Both the position numbers and the translations under genes were made by a program. Shown piece by piece: positions 31,471-39,957 of a stretch of DNA of 39,957 nucleotides. Within the stretch, counting starts at the first letter, position 1. Each line of letters opens with the position of its first letter. The notes beneath the pieces are model-generated. The model saw nothing but the letters and a program-made list of their open reading frames with translations, did not search any database and was not told the origin of the DNA. The stretch lies in NCBI GenBank assembly GCA_944384825.1, contig CALWUT010000009.1, positions 1 through 39,957 on the forward strand, read 5' to 3'. The DNA is from an uncultured Clostridia bacterium. Its GTDB lineage: Bacteria; Bacillota; Clostridia; Oscillospirales; Acutalibacteraceae.

Positions 31471-32939
31471 TTTGTGCTATTTACTGACATATAAATTGAG
31501 CCTACCGGGTAAATTAAATCAAAGATAGTTTTATCATTTATCGTAAGATTTCCCGTAAGTTTGGTATCCATGTTAATTTCAAAAGCATTCTGCGTTGAAA
31601 CTTTACCAATCGCCATACCTTTTCCGCTTTGATTGTAGTCTACAAGTGTATACGCAGTTGACAAGTTATGAGAATATTCCGCAGTACTAAGAAAATCAGT
31701 AGCAGAGGTTTTGAAATTGTACTCTGATTCTGTGTCTATATTCTGAATTATTTGCGCGGTGTTTAGTGTGTAATTTGTGTTATCTAAATCAAAAATATTC
31801 CATTCTGTTTCAGATATTTTTTTGTATTTAATTTGAAAAGATTTCGTGTTTTTAGAATTAACGCTTGAAATAGAGGACGAAACAACACACTTCGCACAAT
31901 TTCCTTCGTCATTCGGCGTCCCGTCTTGGTCACATCTTGAAACCGAAAAAGAGTTAATTGCCGGACTTGCATATGCTATAACGTTAAAAGTTACGCTTTG
32001 AGACTTTGTGCGACCTCTGCTGTCTTTAACGGTTACGGAGCAAGTATTGCTGCCGCTTGTTGTCAAGAAATCAGTTGTAAAACTGCTTGATGTATACGAC
32101 GCCCCATTGATACTTACAGAATATGAGCTAATTGTGCTTGAATAACTGCCGCTTGCCGAAATGCTACCTGAAATTTTAGACTTTCCCTGAACATAAGCTC
32201 CAAATTGAGCATAAATCCCTGAAACTGCTTCGGATAAATTAACCGAGTTAATTGTCGGTACAACACTTGACGGCACATTCGCAGTTAAACTTACACTATT
32301 GGCGCCGATATACGTACTTCCGTTATACGTTTCAAGCCAAAGTTTAACACTTAAACTTGTAGAATTCGGCGTGCTGTTGGCGAGGCTCATCGGAACTGTC
32401 CAGCTTTTACTCGTTCCGATACCCGTGCCAATAGTATTCCAGTCGCCCGAGCCAATTTGATAATAAAGCGAATGTGTGAAGCTGCTTGACGCTTGGTTTG
32501 TGCTTACTGTTACCGAGTTTCCCATAGTAACAGAACTTGAACTAAGTGTTGGGTTACTTGCTCGAGGGATTGTTGATAAAGTTTGCGAATATGATTGCTC
32601 GCTTGACGATAAAGGTGTGTCCATGCTTATCCAAGCAGAACAAGTAAGCGTTTTTGTTCCGTCGTTATTGTGATATATATCAAGAGTTTTGCTAAAAAGA
32701 TTTATTCCCGAATCTGTTATTTTTTGGCTCGGAGAAACTGTTGCAGAATAGGTTGTGCCGTTGATTTTACAATAGCAAGTTCCTGAGCCATAAGTTGTGT
32801 AGCCTGAGTTGTCGCGCCAAAACCTTACATAAACACTAACATTTGAGCAGTTGTTTGAAACATTTTGCGAGTTCTGATTTACTGTGATGTTATATTTAAC
32901 GTGCGTGTTACTGGTCGAAAAAGTGCTTGATGTTCCCAA
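31434..32939 (-). CDS. Phage minor structural protein, DUF859 type, C-terminally truncated
   Basis: A 501-residue Ser/Thr/Tyr-rich, beta-repeat protein of the siphovirus DUF859 family, likely a tail or fibre component. N-terminal part: Ig-like repeats (YSQTLSTIPRASNPTL, then SSVVPTINSV and YASPAINSF units). C-terminus: GKGMAIGKVSTQNAFEINMDT, then YPVGSIYMSVNSTNPTNLFG. In intact homologs the last motif continues with GGTW and a long tail domain. Here it ends after the sequence GTDGGT, which is the complement of the tRNA 3' end, and stops. Start is TTG 32939 with GAGGTG SD. So the gene is truncated by insertion or deletion at the tRNA. Confidence 0.85.
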   Translation of the reverse strand: MGTSSTFSTSNTHVKYNITVNQNSQNVSNNCSNVSVYVRFWRDNSGYTTYGSGTCYCKINGTTYSATVSPSQKITDSGINLFSKTLDIYHNNDGTKTLTCSAWISMDTPLSSSEQSYSQTLSTIPRASNPTLSSSSVTMGNSVTVSTNQASSSFTHSLYYQIGSGDWNTIGTGIGTSKSWTVPMSLANSTPNSTSLSVKLWLETYNGSTYIGANSVSLTANVPSSVVPTINSVNLSEAVSGIYAQFGAYVQGKSKISGSISASGSYSSTISSYSVSINGASYTSSSFTTDFLTTSGSNTCSVTVKDSRGRTKSQSVTFNVIAYASPAINSFSVSRCDQDGTPNDEGNCAKCVVSSSISSVNSKNTKSFQIKYKKISETEWNIFDLDNTNYTLNTAQIIQNIDTESEYNFKTSATDFLSTAEYSHNLSTAYTLVDYNQSGKGMAIGKVSTQNAFEINMDTKLTGNLTINDKTIFDLIYPVGSIYMSVNSTNPTNLFGTDGGT

Positions 32940-32972
32940 AATTTCACCTCATTTGAAAATTTAACTTTAAAA

Positions 32973-33001
32973 TTGCACAACATTGAGAATAATTGTATAA
33001 T
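32973..33001 (+). promoter_or_regulatory. Promoter of the VOC-fold cargo gene
   Basis: TTGCAC (32973-32978), 17-base spacer, TATAAT (32996-33001). It reads opposite to all phage tail genes. Confidence 0.6.
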
Positions 33002-33067
33002 GTGAATACAAGGAATTTTGCTATATATCAAATACAAAAATTAGAATTAGAAAGGGAATTTTAACTT

Positions 33068-33499
33068 ATGCAAAAAATGTATATGACGCATCCCATTTTT
33101 CCTACGCCGAACATCAAACAAACCGCTGATTTTTATGTTCAAAAGTTAGGATTTAATGCAGTTGAATATCTAAATTCCAAAGAGCCTCATATATGCCTAT
33201 ATAAAGACGACATTGAAATCGTATTGACAGATTCAAAAGGTCAAAAAGTTATTCCAAATCGTGAATTATATGGCTACGGCTATGATGCTTATGTGATTGT
33301 ATATGACCCTGAGGAATTACAAAAGGAATTTGACAGTATAGGACTTAAAATTGTAAGAAGGTTTTCTATTACCGACTATAATGACAAGGAATTGGTTTTG
33401 GAAGATATAGATGGTAGATGGCTTGCGTTCGGAGTAAAACTTGACACAGGAAATTGGAAAAATTTTACTAATAAAAATAAAAACAATATTCCTAAATAA
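33068..33499 (+). CDS. VOC (glyoxalase/bleomycin-resistance) fold protein
   Basis: A 143-residue protein with the beta-alpha-beta-beta-beta VOC module pattern: PIFPTPNIKQTADFYVQKLGF, HICLYKDDIEIVLTDS, DAYVIVYDPEELQKEF, and ELVLEDIDGRWLAFGVK. The E and H positions of metal-binding members are partly retained (H in the EPHICLYKDD strand, ED near the C-terminus), so enzyme or binding protein cannot be told. It stands opposite to the tail genes, has its own promoter and terminator, and AAAGGG SD. Probably a transferred cargo gene (moron). Confidence 0.8.
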   Translation: MQKMYMTHPIFPTPNIKQTADFYVQKLGFNAVEYLNSKEPHICLYKDDIEIVLTDSKGQKVIPNRELYGYGYDAYVIVYDPEELQKEFDSIGLKIVRRFSITDYNDKELVLEDIDGRWLAFGVKLDTGNWKNFTNKNKNNIPK

Positions 33500-33510
33500 A
33501 AATTTTTAAG

Positions 33511-33540
33511 ATAGCGCCTTAGGGTGCTATTTTATTTTCT
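33511..33540 (+). terminator. Terminator of the VOC gene
   Basis: ATAGCGCC (33511-33518) and GGTGCTAT (33523-33530), one G-U pair, then TTTATTTT. Its T-tail runs into the relic repeat. Confidence 0.8.
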
Positions 33541-33626
33541 TAAAAGATAAATTTCCGCTTGTTCTTGGATAAAAAGCAAAATTACCGAGCTGGAGTGAAT
33601 TTAAAAATTCTCAGTCGGTAATTTAA
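33532..33626 (-). repeat. Relic copy of the tail gene 3' end (pair of 34582-34676)
   Basis: About 95 bases match 34582-34676 at a constant offset of 1050, with roughly ten mismatches. It encodes the same C-terminus (EFLNSLQLGNFAFYPRTSGN...), but a TGA stop sits in place of a glycine codon at the upstream side, so it is a decayed fragment. Confidence 0.85.
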
Positions 33627-33659
33627 ATTTTCTATATAAACAATGCTTATATAAGAATA

Positions 33660-34478
33660 TTACTTAAGTAAAACATCCAAAGCTATTCTTGGTATAATAT
33701 CTTTTTTGACTTTGTATCTTCTTTGTTGCTCTTCATTGGTTCTACCGCTATACAGTGACTTATTTAATACAGTATTATCGGATATATTCATAATTGCTGA
33801 TGATTTTATGTTTACGATATTTGAAGTATGAAACAATGTCGCTGTTTCCATTTCAATGGTATTACAGCCCATTTGGATAAATTCCTCTATGTGAGCATAC
33901 TGTGAAAATATAGTGTCCACACTAAAAGTATATCCGCTATGAATTTTTATATCGGTATTTTTTGATATCTTATTTGCAGACTTCCAAAGTTTATCCGAAA
34001 ATTCTTTATCAGGGTAATATTTTTTACCATAGCAATCGTTTTTATCGGCAGTTTCCGTCGTCAAATATCTATCTGCACCAACTCCGCTGACTGAATATTG
34101 GGGAATAACAAGATCTCCTATTTTCATATCCTTGTCTAAAGCTCCGACAGACCCCATAAATAATATTTTATTGCAAGGAGTGCAGCCAAGAGATAAAACC
34201 GCATCTATAAGATTACAGGCGCCTACACCTGTTATAATATATGTTATCTTGTTGTCACCAATCTTTAACTCATATATGTTGTATCCATGACCTGTCGGAC
34301 CCGAAATATGCTTTATATTATCGGCATGATTTGAAAAAATATCAACTTCCCACGTTGGAGCAATAATAACTTTTTCATTTATTTCAAAAGATTTACACTT
34401 AAAATTAGATTCGCAAATATGATCTTTATTCGAACCGTATCTTTTATTTCCATTAATTAGACTTTCATAAATATCCAT
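33660..34478 (-). CDS. Nucleoside phosphorylase family protein (PNP/UDP superfamily)
   Basis: A 272-residue enzyme of the PNP_UDP_1 superfamily (purine nucleoside / uridine phosphorylase or MTAN type). Visible blocks: IITGVGACNLIDAVLSLG and ILFMGSVGALDKDMKIGDLVIPQ (phosphate and base loops), HSGYTFSVDTIF, and NTIEMETATLFHTSN, where the E-M-E residues contact the ribose. Active residues look intact. An extra N-terminal 35 residues carry Cys-rich sequence. It has its own promoter (34527-34555) and lies inside the tail module as probable cargo. Substrate cannot be assigned. Confidence 0.85.
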   Translation of the reverse strand: MDIYESLINGNKRYGSNKDHICESNFKCKSFEINEKVIIAPTWEVDIFSNHADNIKHISGPTGHGYNIYELKIGDNKITYIITGVGACNLIDAVLSLGCTPCNKILFMGSVGALDKDMKIGDLVIPQYSVSGVGADRYLTTETADKNDCYGKKYYPDKEFSDKLWKSANKISKNTDIKIHSGYTFSVDTIFSQYAHIEEFIQMGCNTIEMETATLFHTSNIVNIKSSAIMNISDNTVLNKSLYSGRTNEEQQRRYKVKKDIIPRIALDVLLK

Positions 34479-34526
34479 ACTTTATTCCAAACAATATCCT
34501 TTCACTAATTTTAGATTTCTTACACT

Positions 34527-34555
34527 ATTTTATCTTCTAAAACTTAGGGCGTCAA
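34527..34555 (-). promoter_or_regulatory. Promoter of the phosphorylase-like cargo gene
   Basis: Minus strand TTGACG (34550-34555), 17-base spacer, TAAAAT (34527-34532), about 50 bases before the start codon at 34478. Confidence 0.6.
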
Positions 34556-34576
34556 ATAATTGAAACTTTTGGTATC

Positions 34577-35296
34577 TTACCTTATCTTCTTGAATGATAA
34601 ATTTCCGCTTGTTCTTGGGTAAAAAGCAAAATTTCCGAGCTGGAGTGAATTTAAAAATTCCCCGTCGGTAATATAAAGTTTGTTGTCTGTCATATATTCA
34701 ACTTCGATTCCGTTTTGTAAAAAAGAAATTTTATCGTTGCTTATTTTAAGCATTAAATTGTTATTGACTTCGCCCAAAATGATGTCGCCTTGGACAAACC
34801 GAATATATCTTATGATGTTATTAAATTGCTCCGCCGAATCTGCATCTAAGTTATTTATAAGCTCCGTTAAATTACTAAACTGATAAGTAAAATCTTCGTT
34901 TGTCTGTGTAAACTGAGTTGTGATGTTGCTTTTGTATGTTTCGAAGTCTGTAATTTTGGTGTACAGTTCGGAAACTTGCGACATTATTGCTTGACTGTTT
35001 TGCTCGAATGCAGAACTGTTTTCGATTGTTTCATTCGCTATATCCGTAATACTGCCGTTATTTATATATCCACGCTCAACTCTGTCAACACGGGTGATAA
35101 TGTTATCCGTGTTTTTCTTGTTTTCCAAAACTTTATCCGTAAAAGTTAAAGACGATTTATTAATTTCAATTGTGGTTCCTTGTGGATTTTTCATATCAAT
35201 AGATATTTTTTGCAAAAGATATAAATCATCAATTCCATGTGGACTACTATAACAACCGGATATATTGCCCAATTGTAAAAGCACCAATCTGTTCAT
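34577..35296 (-). pseudogene. Tail protein (Tal) C-terminal part, out of frame with 35247-36296
   Basis: The 239-residue frame has a SSPHGIDDLYLLQKISIDMKNPQGTTIEI start that normally follows the N-terminal tail endopeptidase domain in one polypeptide, then a coiled, Asn/Gln-rich linker and a tail-fibre style end (YITDGEFLNSLQLGNFAFYPRTSGN). The ATG at 35296 is inside the overlap, not a real start. Together with the upstream ORF it is one Tal-like gene broken by one extra base near 35247-35260. Its 3' end is duplicated at 33532. Confidence 0.75.
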
Positions 35297-36296
35297 TTGT
35301 AAGCTTTAAATCAATAGCTTTTATTGTAATTTCATTTTTAAATTTTACGCTGTCGGCAAGATGTGAGAGGGCTTTAGATTGCAAATTTTCTGCAACTTTA
35401 ACATCTTCCCATTTAACCACTTCATAAATAGCCCCGTAAGTTTTCGCAAGTGTAGTGTTTAAAATATGGTCTCCAGTTTTTATAATTCCTTCAGATAAAG
35501 TTCCGTCCGGCAGACTTCCGATTGTCAAATATTCATCTGTTTGGTTTCCATCAGAATCTTCAATCCTTGCTCCAAGTGGGATAATTCCCGTCTTTATATC
35601 TGCTCCGCTAATTTCTTCTGTCAAATCAAGAAGATTAGCACCAAATTCTATCTTTTGTGTGCAAACGAATTTATTTCCTGTTTTCGTGCCGTCAGATGTA
35701 AAATCTTCAAGATAATCAAGATAGTTAATGCCATTTTCATCACGGATAATTAAATATCCTCCATAATTTTTAAGAAGCCTTGAGTTTATAACTTCCCAAG
35801 AACTTAAATATTCAATGCTTGAACGTGCAAGGTAATTATTCGGGTCGGTAACAGTTATATTCCCAAGCTGTATTTTTTGAAAATCTTTAACCTGCGAGTT
35901 ATGGCAAGTCAAAATCCAATTTAAAAAGTATTCTATGACATTGTCATGTTCATAATCTAAACTTGAAAATTGGTCATCATTTGGAAAATCAAATGGTCTA
36001 ATAACGGAATCCAGTAAAAAAGCGAGAACCCCCTCGCAAGTTATCTTTTTTTCATTATGGAATCCCAGCTCCGAATTAATGACCCGCCCTTTGAAAATTA
36101 AATTATTATCTCGATAAACTTTAATTAATGAACTCAATTTTGATATGTTATTAAAATATGGGTGGTTTTGATAAATAGTAAAAGTCAGCTCATTTGCCGT
36201 GTTTAATTCTTGTTTTAAAACAGGATTTTCAAGTTGGAATTCATTTAGCTGCGAATCGTATAAAATATAGTCATCGCAAAATATTTTATACTGCAT
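35247..36296 (-). CDS. Prophage tail endopeptidase / Tal N-terminal part
   Basis: The 349 residues match the N-terminal domain of the phage tail endopeptidase/minor structural protein family (Prophage_tail): an opening YKIFCDDYILYDSQLNEFQLENPVLKQEL, then VYRDNNLIFKGRVINSE, KITCEGVLAFLLDSVIRP and the later KTGIIPLGARIEDSDGNQ. The protein ends abruptly at IGQYIRLL-stop. The next residues (SSPHG...) are in another frame, so the gene is frameshifted. It starts at ATG 36296, whose first base is the last base of the Dit stop, so it is coupled. Confidence 0.85.
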   Translation of the reverse strand: MQYKIFCDDYILYDSQLNEFQLENPVLKQELNTANELTFTIYQNHPYFNNISKLSSLIKVYRDNNLIFKGRVINSELGFHNEKKITCEGVLAFLLDSVIRPFDFPNDDQFSSLDYEHDNVIEYFLNWILTCHNSQVKDFQKIQLGNITVTDPNNYLARSSIEYLSSWEVINSRLLKNYGGYLIIRDENGINYLDYLEDFTSDGTKTGNKFVCTQKIEFGANLLDLTEEISGADIKTGIIPLGARIEDSDGNQTDEYLTIGSLPDGTLSEGIIKTGDHILNTTLAKTYGAIYEVVKWEDVKVAENLQSKALSHLADSVKFKNEITIKAIDLKLTNEQIGAFTIGQYIRLL

Positions 36297-36931
36297 TAAA
36301 TTTCGCCCTCCTGAAAATTAAGAGTAGCATTGCCGCTTGAATTTAGAGTATTTGCACCACTTGTTAGCTTTATCGCTCTTAGGTGCGTTCCTGCACTATA
36401 AACCTTTGAATTTATCGTGATTTCAGCTTCATTTATCAAATCCGCATATACCGTCATTCTTGAATTGCTTACTGTGTTTGTGCCTTCGGTTAAATTGAAA
36501 GTAGTTATGTTTTTCTTATGTTTAAAAGGCTCGCAATCGCAAGAAATAACGATTTTTCCAAGTTTACTACTTGAATTATATTCATCAATCTGACATCTAC
36601 CGACATAATAAAAATCAGGGTCAGACCATGTTTTTATTTTCATTTTATGTCCGTGCAAAAAAGAAGAAATATTTATCATTTTAGCTTGCCAATCGGTTAT
36701 TTTATCAATGCTCTCAAAAGTGAATTTTAGCGTTCTGTTTTCGTATTTTATTTCACCGAAACACTCTGATAAATCAAGACTTCCGTCCATGCCCTCAATG
36801 CTCACGCTATAAGTTTTAGGCGAGGGAATACCAATATTTTGTTCCGTCAAGATAACACCGAAATCAGTATAGCTGTGTTTTGAAATATTTGTACTCCAAG
36901 ATGTAAAAGTAACTCCGTTTAAATTGCTCAT
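36296..36931 (-). CDS. Phage distal tail protein (Dit)
   Basis: A 211-residue siphovirus distal tail protein of the Dit/SPP1 gp19.1 type, which forms the hexameric hub between tail tube and tip. Blocks: FTSWSTNISKHSYTDFGVILTEQNIGIPSPKTYSVSIEGMDGSLDLS, FGEIKYENRTLKFTFES, and FYYVGRCQIDEYNSSSKLGKIVISCDCEPF, then a galectin-like C-terminal half. ATG 36931 overlaps the tape-measure stop (ATGA), typical of tail operons. Intact. Confidence 0.85.
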   Translation of the reverse strand: MSNLNGVTFTSWSTNISKHSYTDFGVILTEQNIGIPSPKTYSVSIEGMDGSLDLSECFGEIKYENRTLKFTFESIDKITDWQAKMINISSFLHGHKMKIKTWSDPDFYYVGRCQIDEYNSSSKLGKIVISCDCEPFKHKKNITTFNLTEGTNTVSNSRMTVYADLINEAEITINSKVYSAGTHLRAIKLTSGANTLNSSGNATLNFQEGEI

Positions 36932-39276
36932 CGTCCTCGCTCCTTGCTAATTTGAATTTTTGCAAGCTCTTGGTTTATGGGTGGCGTTAATTCTCCAACC
37001 AAAACACCTGTATCAAGACAAATCTGTCTGCTTTTAAGGCCGGGGATATAATATTCGAGAAATGACAAGATTGAATCAAGTTTCCCAAGTATTCCGCTAT
37101 TGCTCACTTCCGAAGTGGTTTTAATATTACTTATGGAATTAGTCGAACTTGGCAACATATTTAAGTCAGTATAAAAATCGGGTACAATTGCTTCCTGCAT
37201 ATCTTTTTTAACACCGTTCATAGCATTTACAAAACCTTCTCCAACACCTAAAGCCATGTTTTTTCCGACCTCTTGTTCAAATACCGTTGAGGGCGAATGT
37301 ATTCCGAGTGCAGATTTCATGCCGTCCAATATGCCTCTTGCAAATTCCCTGACTTTGCTTGTTATCCATCCAATTGAGTTTGAAATACCACTCCAAATTC
37401 CCGAAACAATATTTTTGCCAATTCCCCACATCTGACCCGGAATTTTTCTTACTTTATTCACAATTGCATTAAATAAACCTGAGGCAGCCTGATAACCTTT
37501 TGAAACCATATCAGAGCCCCAAGAAACAACTTTTTGAATAGTTTGTGAAAACCAGTTTCCAATTTGACCGGGAAGATTTTTTATTACATTTATCACACTA
37601 TTTAAAAATTCACTTGCTTTGGTTTTTGCTGTATTTACTGCATTTGTGAAAAATTCGTTAATTTTGTTCATAGTATTTTGAAGCCATTCTCCAATTTTGC
37701 CCGGGAGTTCTTTCACATAATTTATAATGTTGGTTATAAATTCGGAGGTTTTCGTAACACCTAAATTTATTATATTCCCAAAAAATTCTCCGATTTTAGA
37801 GATTGTTTCCGATAGCCATTCACCGATTTTACCGGGTAATTCTGAAAAATAAGTTATAACCTGGGATATAAATTCCGGCACTGTAACTGTAGCAAAATTC
37901 CATAAATCAAGGCCAAACTTAATTATATGTCCGATAGCTTCACCTATGACAAATCCCAAATTATACGGGAGCTCTTTAAACCATTCTAATACGCTCTCAA
38001 TCCACGCCGGAATTGTTTCGGTGAAGAATGAAACAATCGAATTCCAACCATTTACAAAAAGTTCTTTTATAGAGTTCATCGCATTTCCTATAAATGAGCC
38101 GATTTCATCACCAATATTTCTAAACCAATCAAACATCGGCTGCATAGCCGACATAATATTATCCCATAAACCACTAAGCCAAGCGGAAATTTGAGGCCAA
38201 AAGTCAGACAAGGTTTTAATTAGTGCCACAGGCCAAGCAGTAATCCAAAGTAAGATGTCTTGCCAATGCTCGTCCAAAAAGTCGGTTACTTTACTCCAAA
38301 TATCACTGCACCATGAAACAATCCCGTCCCATAAATCACTAAAAAATTTTGAAATTTGTGGCCAAAAAGCAACGATAAGTCCGGCGAGTGCTATTCCTAA
38401 CGCAACAGGCCACGCAGCAATTGCACTTGAAACTACAGCCATAACCGCAGATATAGCGGCGGCAATGGGAGGGCCTAAAGCAATAATTGCACCAACAATC
38501 AGCAAACCCCAACCCACAATTTGACCCGAAAAAGGCTCTATCGCAGCCCACAAACCTTCTCCGATTGCACTAATAATCTGTCCGCCAAGCTCTAAAAATG
38601 CTGGCATTTGATTAGATATTTCTGTAATTAAAGTTTTTACAGTTTCTTTGAAATTGCTAATTTCTCCGGATAAATCATCATCGCCGGAAATAATGGATTC
38701 CACAAGTTTTCCAAATGAATCTCCGACATCATAAGCTTTGTTTCCTATTTCACTAAGCATTGGTGCAAAAGAAAGTTTTATTTCATTTGCAATTTCTCCG
38801 ATTCTTGTCTGCGTATCTTCCAAGGCCGCAGAAAGCTGTGCCATTTTTCCTGCGTCTGTTTGTCCTAAAGCCTCATTCATGCCTCCGATTGACGAAGTTA
38901 TAACTTCCGTTAAAACCGCACATCTTTCTTCTTCGGTGCCATATTTTAAGATTTTTTCTTGTGCTTCATCAAATTTATATCCATATCTTGAAAGAGCTCC
39001 TGTTTGTCCGTCCATAACTTTTCCGAGCATGGTAGCGATATTTGCAGCTGATTCTTGCGAGGCATTTATTCCGTACTGCTGAGCTATCATATTATTCATA
39101 ACGGGGATTAATTTTTCGAGAGTTTCCTTTTTCGTTAGATAAGTGGAAAGCTCCTGAGCACCGCCGAGCTGGGCTGTTTTAGACACAACTCCGAGTTTTT
39201 CTTGGCTCGAGATTAATGCTTCAATACTTTCAGCGTCTTCAAGCCTTGCGTCCATGGTGTTTTGCATAACTTGCAA
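36928..39276 (-). pseudogene. Tape measure protein, C-terminal part after a frameshift
   Basis: The tape measure protein sets tail length and guides DNA through the membrane. This part starts in helical sequence (MQNTMDARLEDAESIEALISSQEKLG), then a very hydrophobic segment at about 253-305, then Trp-rich units and repeats of roughly 44 residues around ELPGKIGEWL, NLPGQIGNWF and KIPGQMWGIG, and a C-terminal GFVNAMNGVKKDM domain. The same frame is open upstream of 39276 (ISYVNTGIELSNAETENRQKLL), so the nominal ATG is not a true start. The N-terminal part is in another frame; one A is missing near 39375-39379. Confidence 0.85.
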
Positions 39277-39326
39277 AAGTTTTTGCCTATTTTCTGTTTC
39301 TGCATTTGACAGCTCTATCCCTGTAT

Positions 39327-39957
39327 TTACATAAGAAATGACGGCTTCTTTAATTTTCTTAAAGCCGTCAATAATTTTTCTATTCCTGTTTTTATTAAGT
39401 CTGCGGATAGGTTCGCTTTTAAAACTTCGCCGAAAATATTTGTTTGTTTTTCAGTATCGTCCATTTCATTTCCGAGCTCATCGGTTGCTTTTTCGGCCTC
39501 GTTTAATTTGTCTTTGTTTTCTTTTATATCGCCGTTTAAATCTTTTATCTGCGTTGCAAGTTCTTTAGCTTCGGAGCTGTTTTTGCCTTGTTCCAAAACC
39601 ACATTTTTATATTCCGTTTGCAATGATTTTAGCTCATTTTCCTGTTCGGAAATTTTAGCCGTTAGCTTCTCAAGGGGCGACCCACATTTAGTCATTTCGG
39701 AATTCACATCACTTAAATTTTTCTCCATTTTTGTAAGTTCAGTTTCTGCTTTGTTAAGTGATGTTCTCCAATTATTTGTGCGTTTATCGTTTTCGCCGTA
39801 TTTTTCGCTTGCTTCCTCAAGCACTCCCTTTAAAGTTGCAATTTTTTCTTTTTGGTTTTTAATTTGCTCATTTAAAACTTTACTTTGCGAAGACAGAGAA
39901 GAAACAGACTTATTGTTTTTTCCAAATTCCGCTGTTACTTTTCCCATTTCCGAAGCT
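39327..39957 (-). pseudogene. Tape measure protein, N-terminal part (continues beyond the window)
   Basis: Residues are strongly coiled-coil: VLNEQIKNQKEKIATLKGVLEEASEKYGENDKRT, then LTAKISEQENELKSLQTEYKNVVLEQG and further heptads. This is the typical start of a siphovirus tape measure protein. The frame is open to the window edge (codons before the ATG at 39947 are in frame), so the true start lies outside. It runs off-frame at the A-run and ends KPSFLM-stop. Adding one A restores DGFKKIKEAVISYVN and joins it to the 36928 frame. Confidence 0.8.

Noticed and set aside
33068-34478. A complete named anti-phage defence system at the cargo island
   Set aside because: Only a VOC protein and a phosphorylase-like enzyme are present; neither alone defines a known system, so only a hypothesis is given.
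38255-38524. Open frame on the plus strand inside the tape measure gene
   Set aside because: It is antisense to a well-supported coding region, has no SD and its translation is Ala/Pro/Thr-rich in the manner of shadow frames.

Overview
The window reads as chromosome of an AT-rich, endospore-forming Firmicute of the class Clostridia. Evidence for this: sporulation genes (cwlD, ymxH/ylmC-like, spoVAC, spoVM, spoIIE, spoIIP), the yaaO-darA-holB-ricT neighbourhood known from Bacillus and Clostridia, SD-rich starts with many TTG/GTG codons, and sigma-A promoters of TTGACA/TATAAT type. A long insertion in the PcrA-like helicase, of a kind I associate with Oscillospirales (Ruminococcaceae sensu lato), hints at that order; this placement is inference.

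Layout. 1-4450: cwlD (-), a hemolysin III/PAQR-like membrane protein (+), a YlmC/YmxH PRC-barrel protein (-) and a CtpE-like P-type ATPase (+). 4451-8050: an unannotatable 51-aa membrane peptide, greA with a structured leader, lysS, a DUF2508 (YaaL-like) gene and an orphan 149-aa protein. 8219-11279: an iron uptake operon, FeoA-FeoB fusion, 52-aa FeoB-associated Cys-rich membrane protein and a DtxR-type regulator, with a dyad over its promoter. 11316-18667: rlmB, spoVAC (-), an Orn/Lys/Arg decarboxylase-family protein, the c-di-AMP receptor darA, holB, ricT, and a pcrA-like helicase. 18846-21242: a Cys-rich protein and an AGCS sodium:alanine symporter (-). 21531-26070: a sporulation-flavoured control region with a ribbon-helix-helix protein, spoVM (only 27 codons) preceded by a 47-aa membrane peptide, an XRE regulator, a small protein plus a sigma region-4-like protein, and spoIIE under a Spo0A-type promoter with a 22-bp spacer. 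26150-31276: a protein with a double-glycine-like leader, rubrerythrin (-), murC (-), a frameshifted small membrane protein (-), a 70-aa membrane protein (-), spoIIP (-) and a DUF6514-like protein.

31370-39957: a tRNA-Leu(CAA) gene followed directly by tail genes of a siphovirus-type prophage, all on the minus strand (tape measure, distal tail, tail endopeptidase/Tal, DUF859 fibre-like protein). The last tail gene is cut off inside the 3' end of the tRNA. Both the tape-measure and the Tal genes are broken by frameshifts, and a two-gene cargo island (VOC-fold protein, nucleoside phosphorylase-like enzyme) sits between tail genes, next to a decayed duplicate of a tail gene's 3' end. I read this as a decaying prophage arm. 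The prophage continues past the right edge; no integrase, capsid, lysis or replication gene lies in the window.

The most unusual points are the tRNA/tail-gene junction, the cargo island with its relic repeat, the spoVM/XRE/sigma-like/spoIIE region with Spo0A boxes, the frameshifted gene carrying a textbook -1 slippery heptamer, and the greA leader. I saw no CRISPR array, insertion sequence or rRNA.
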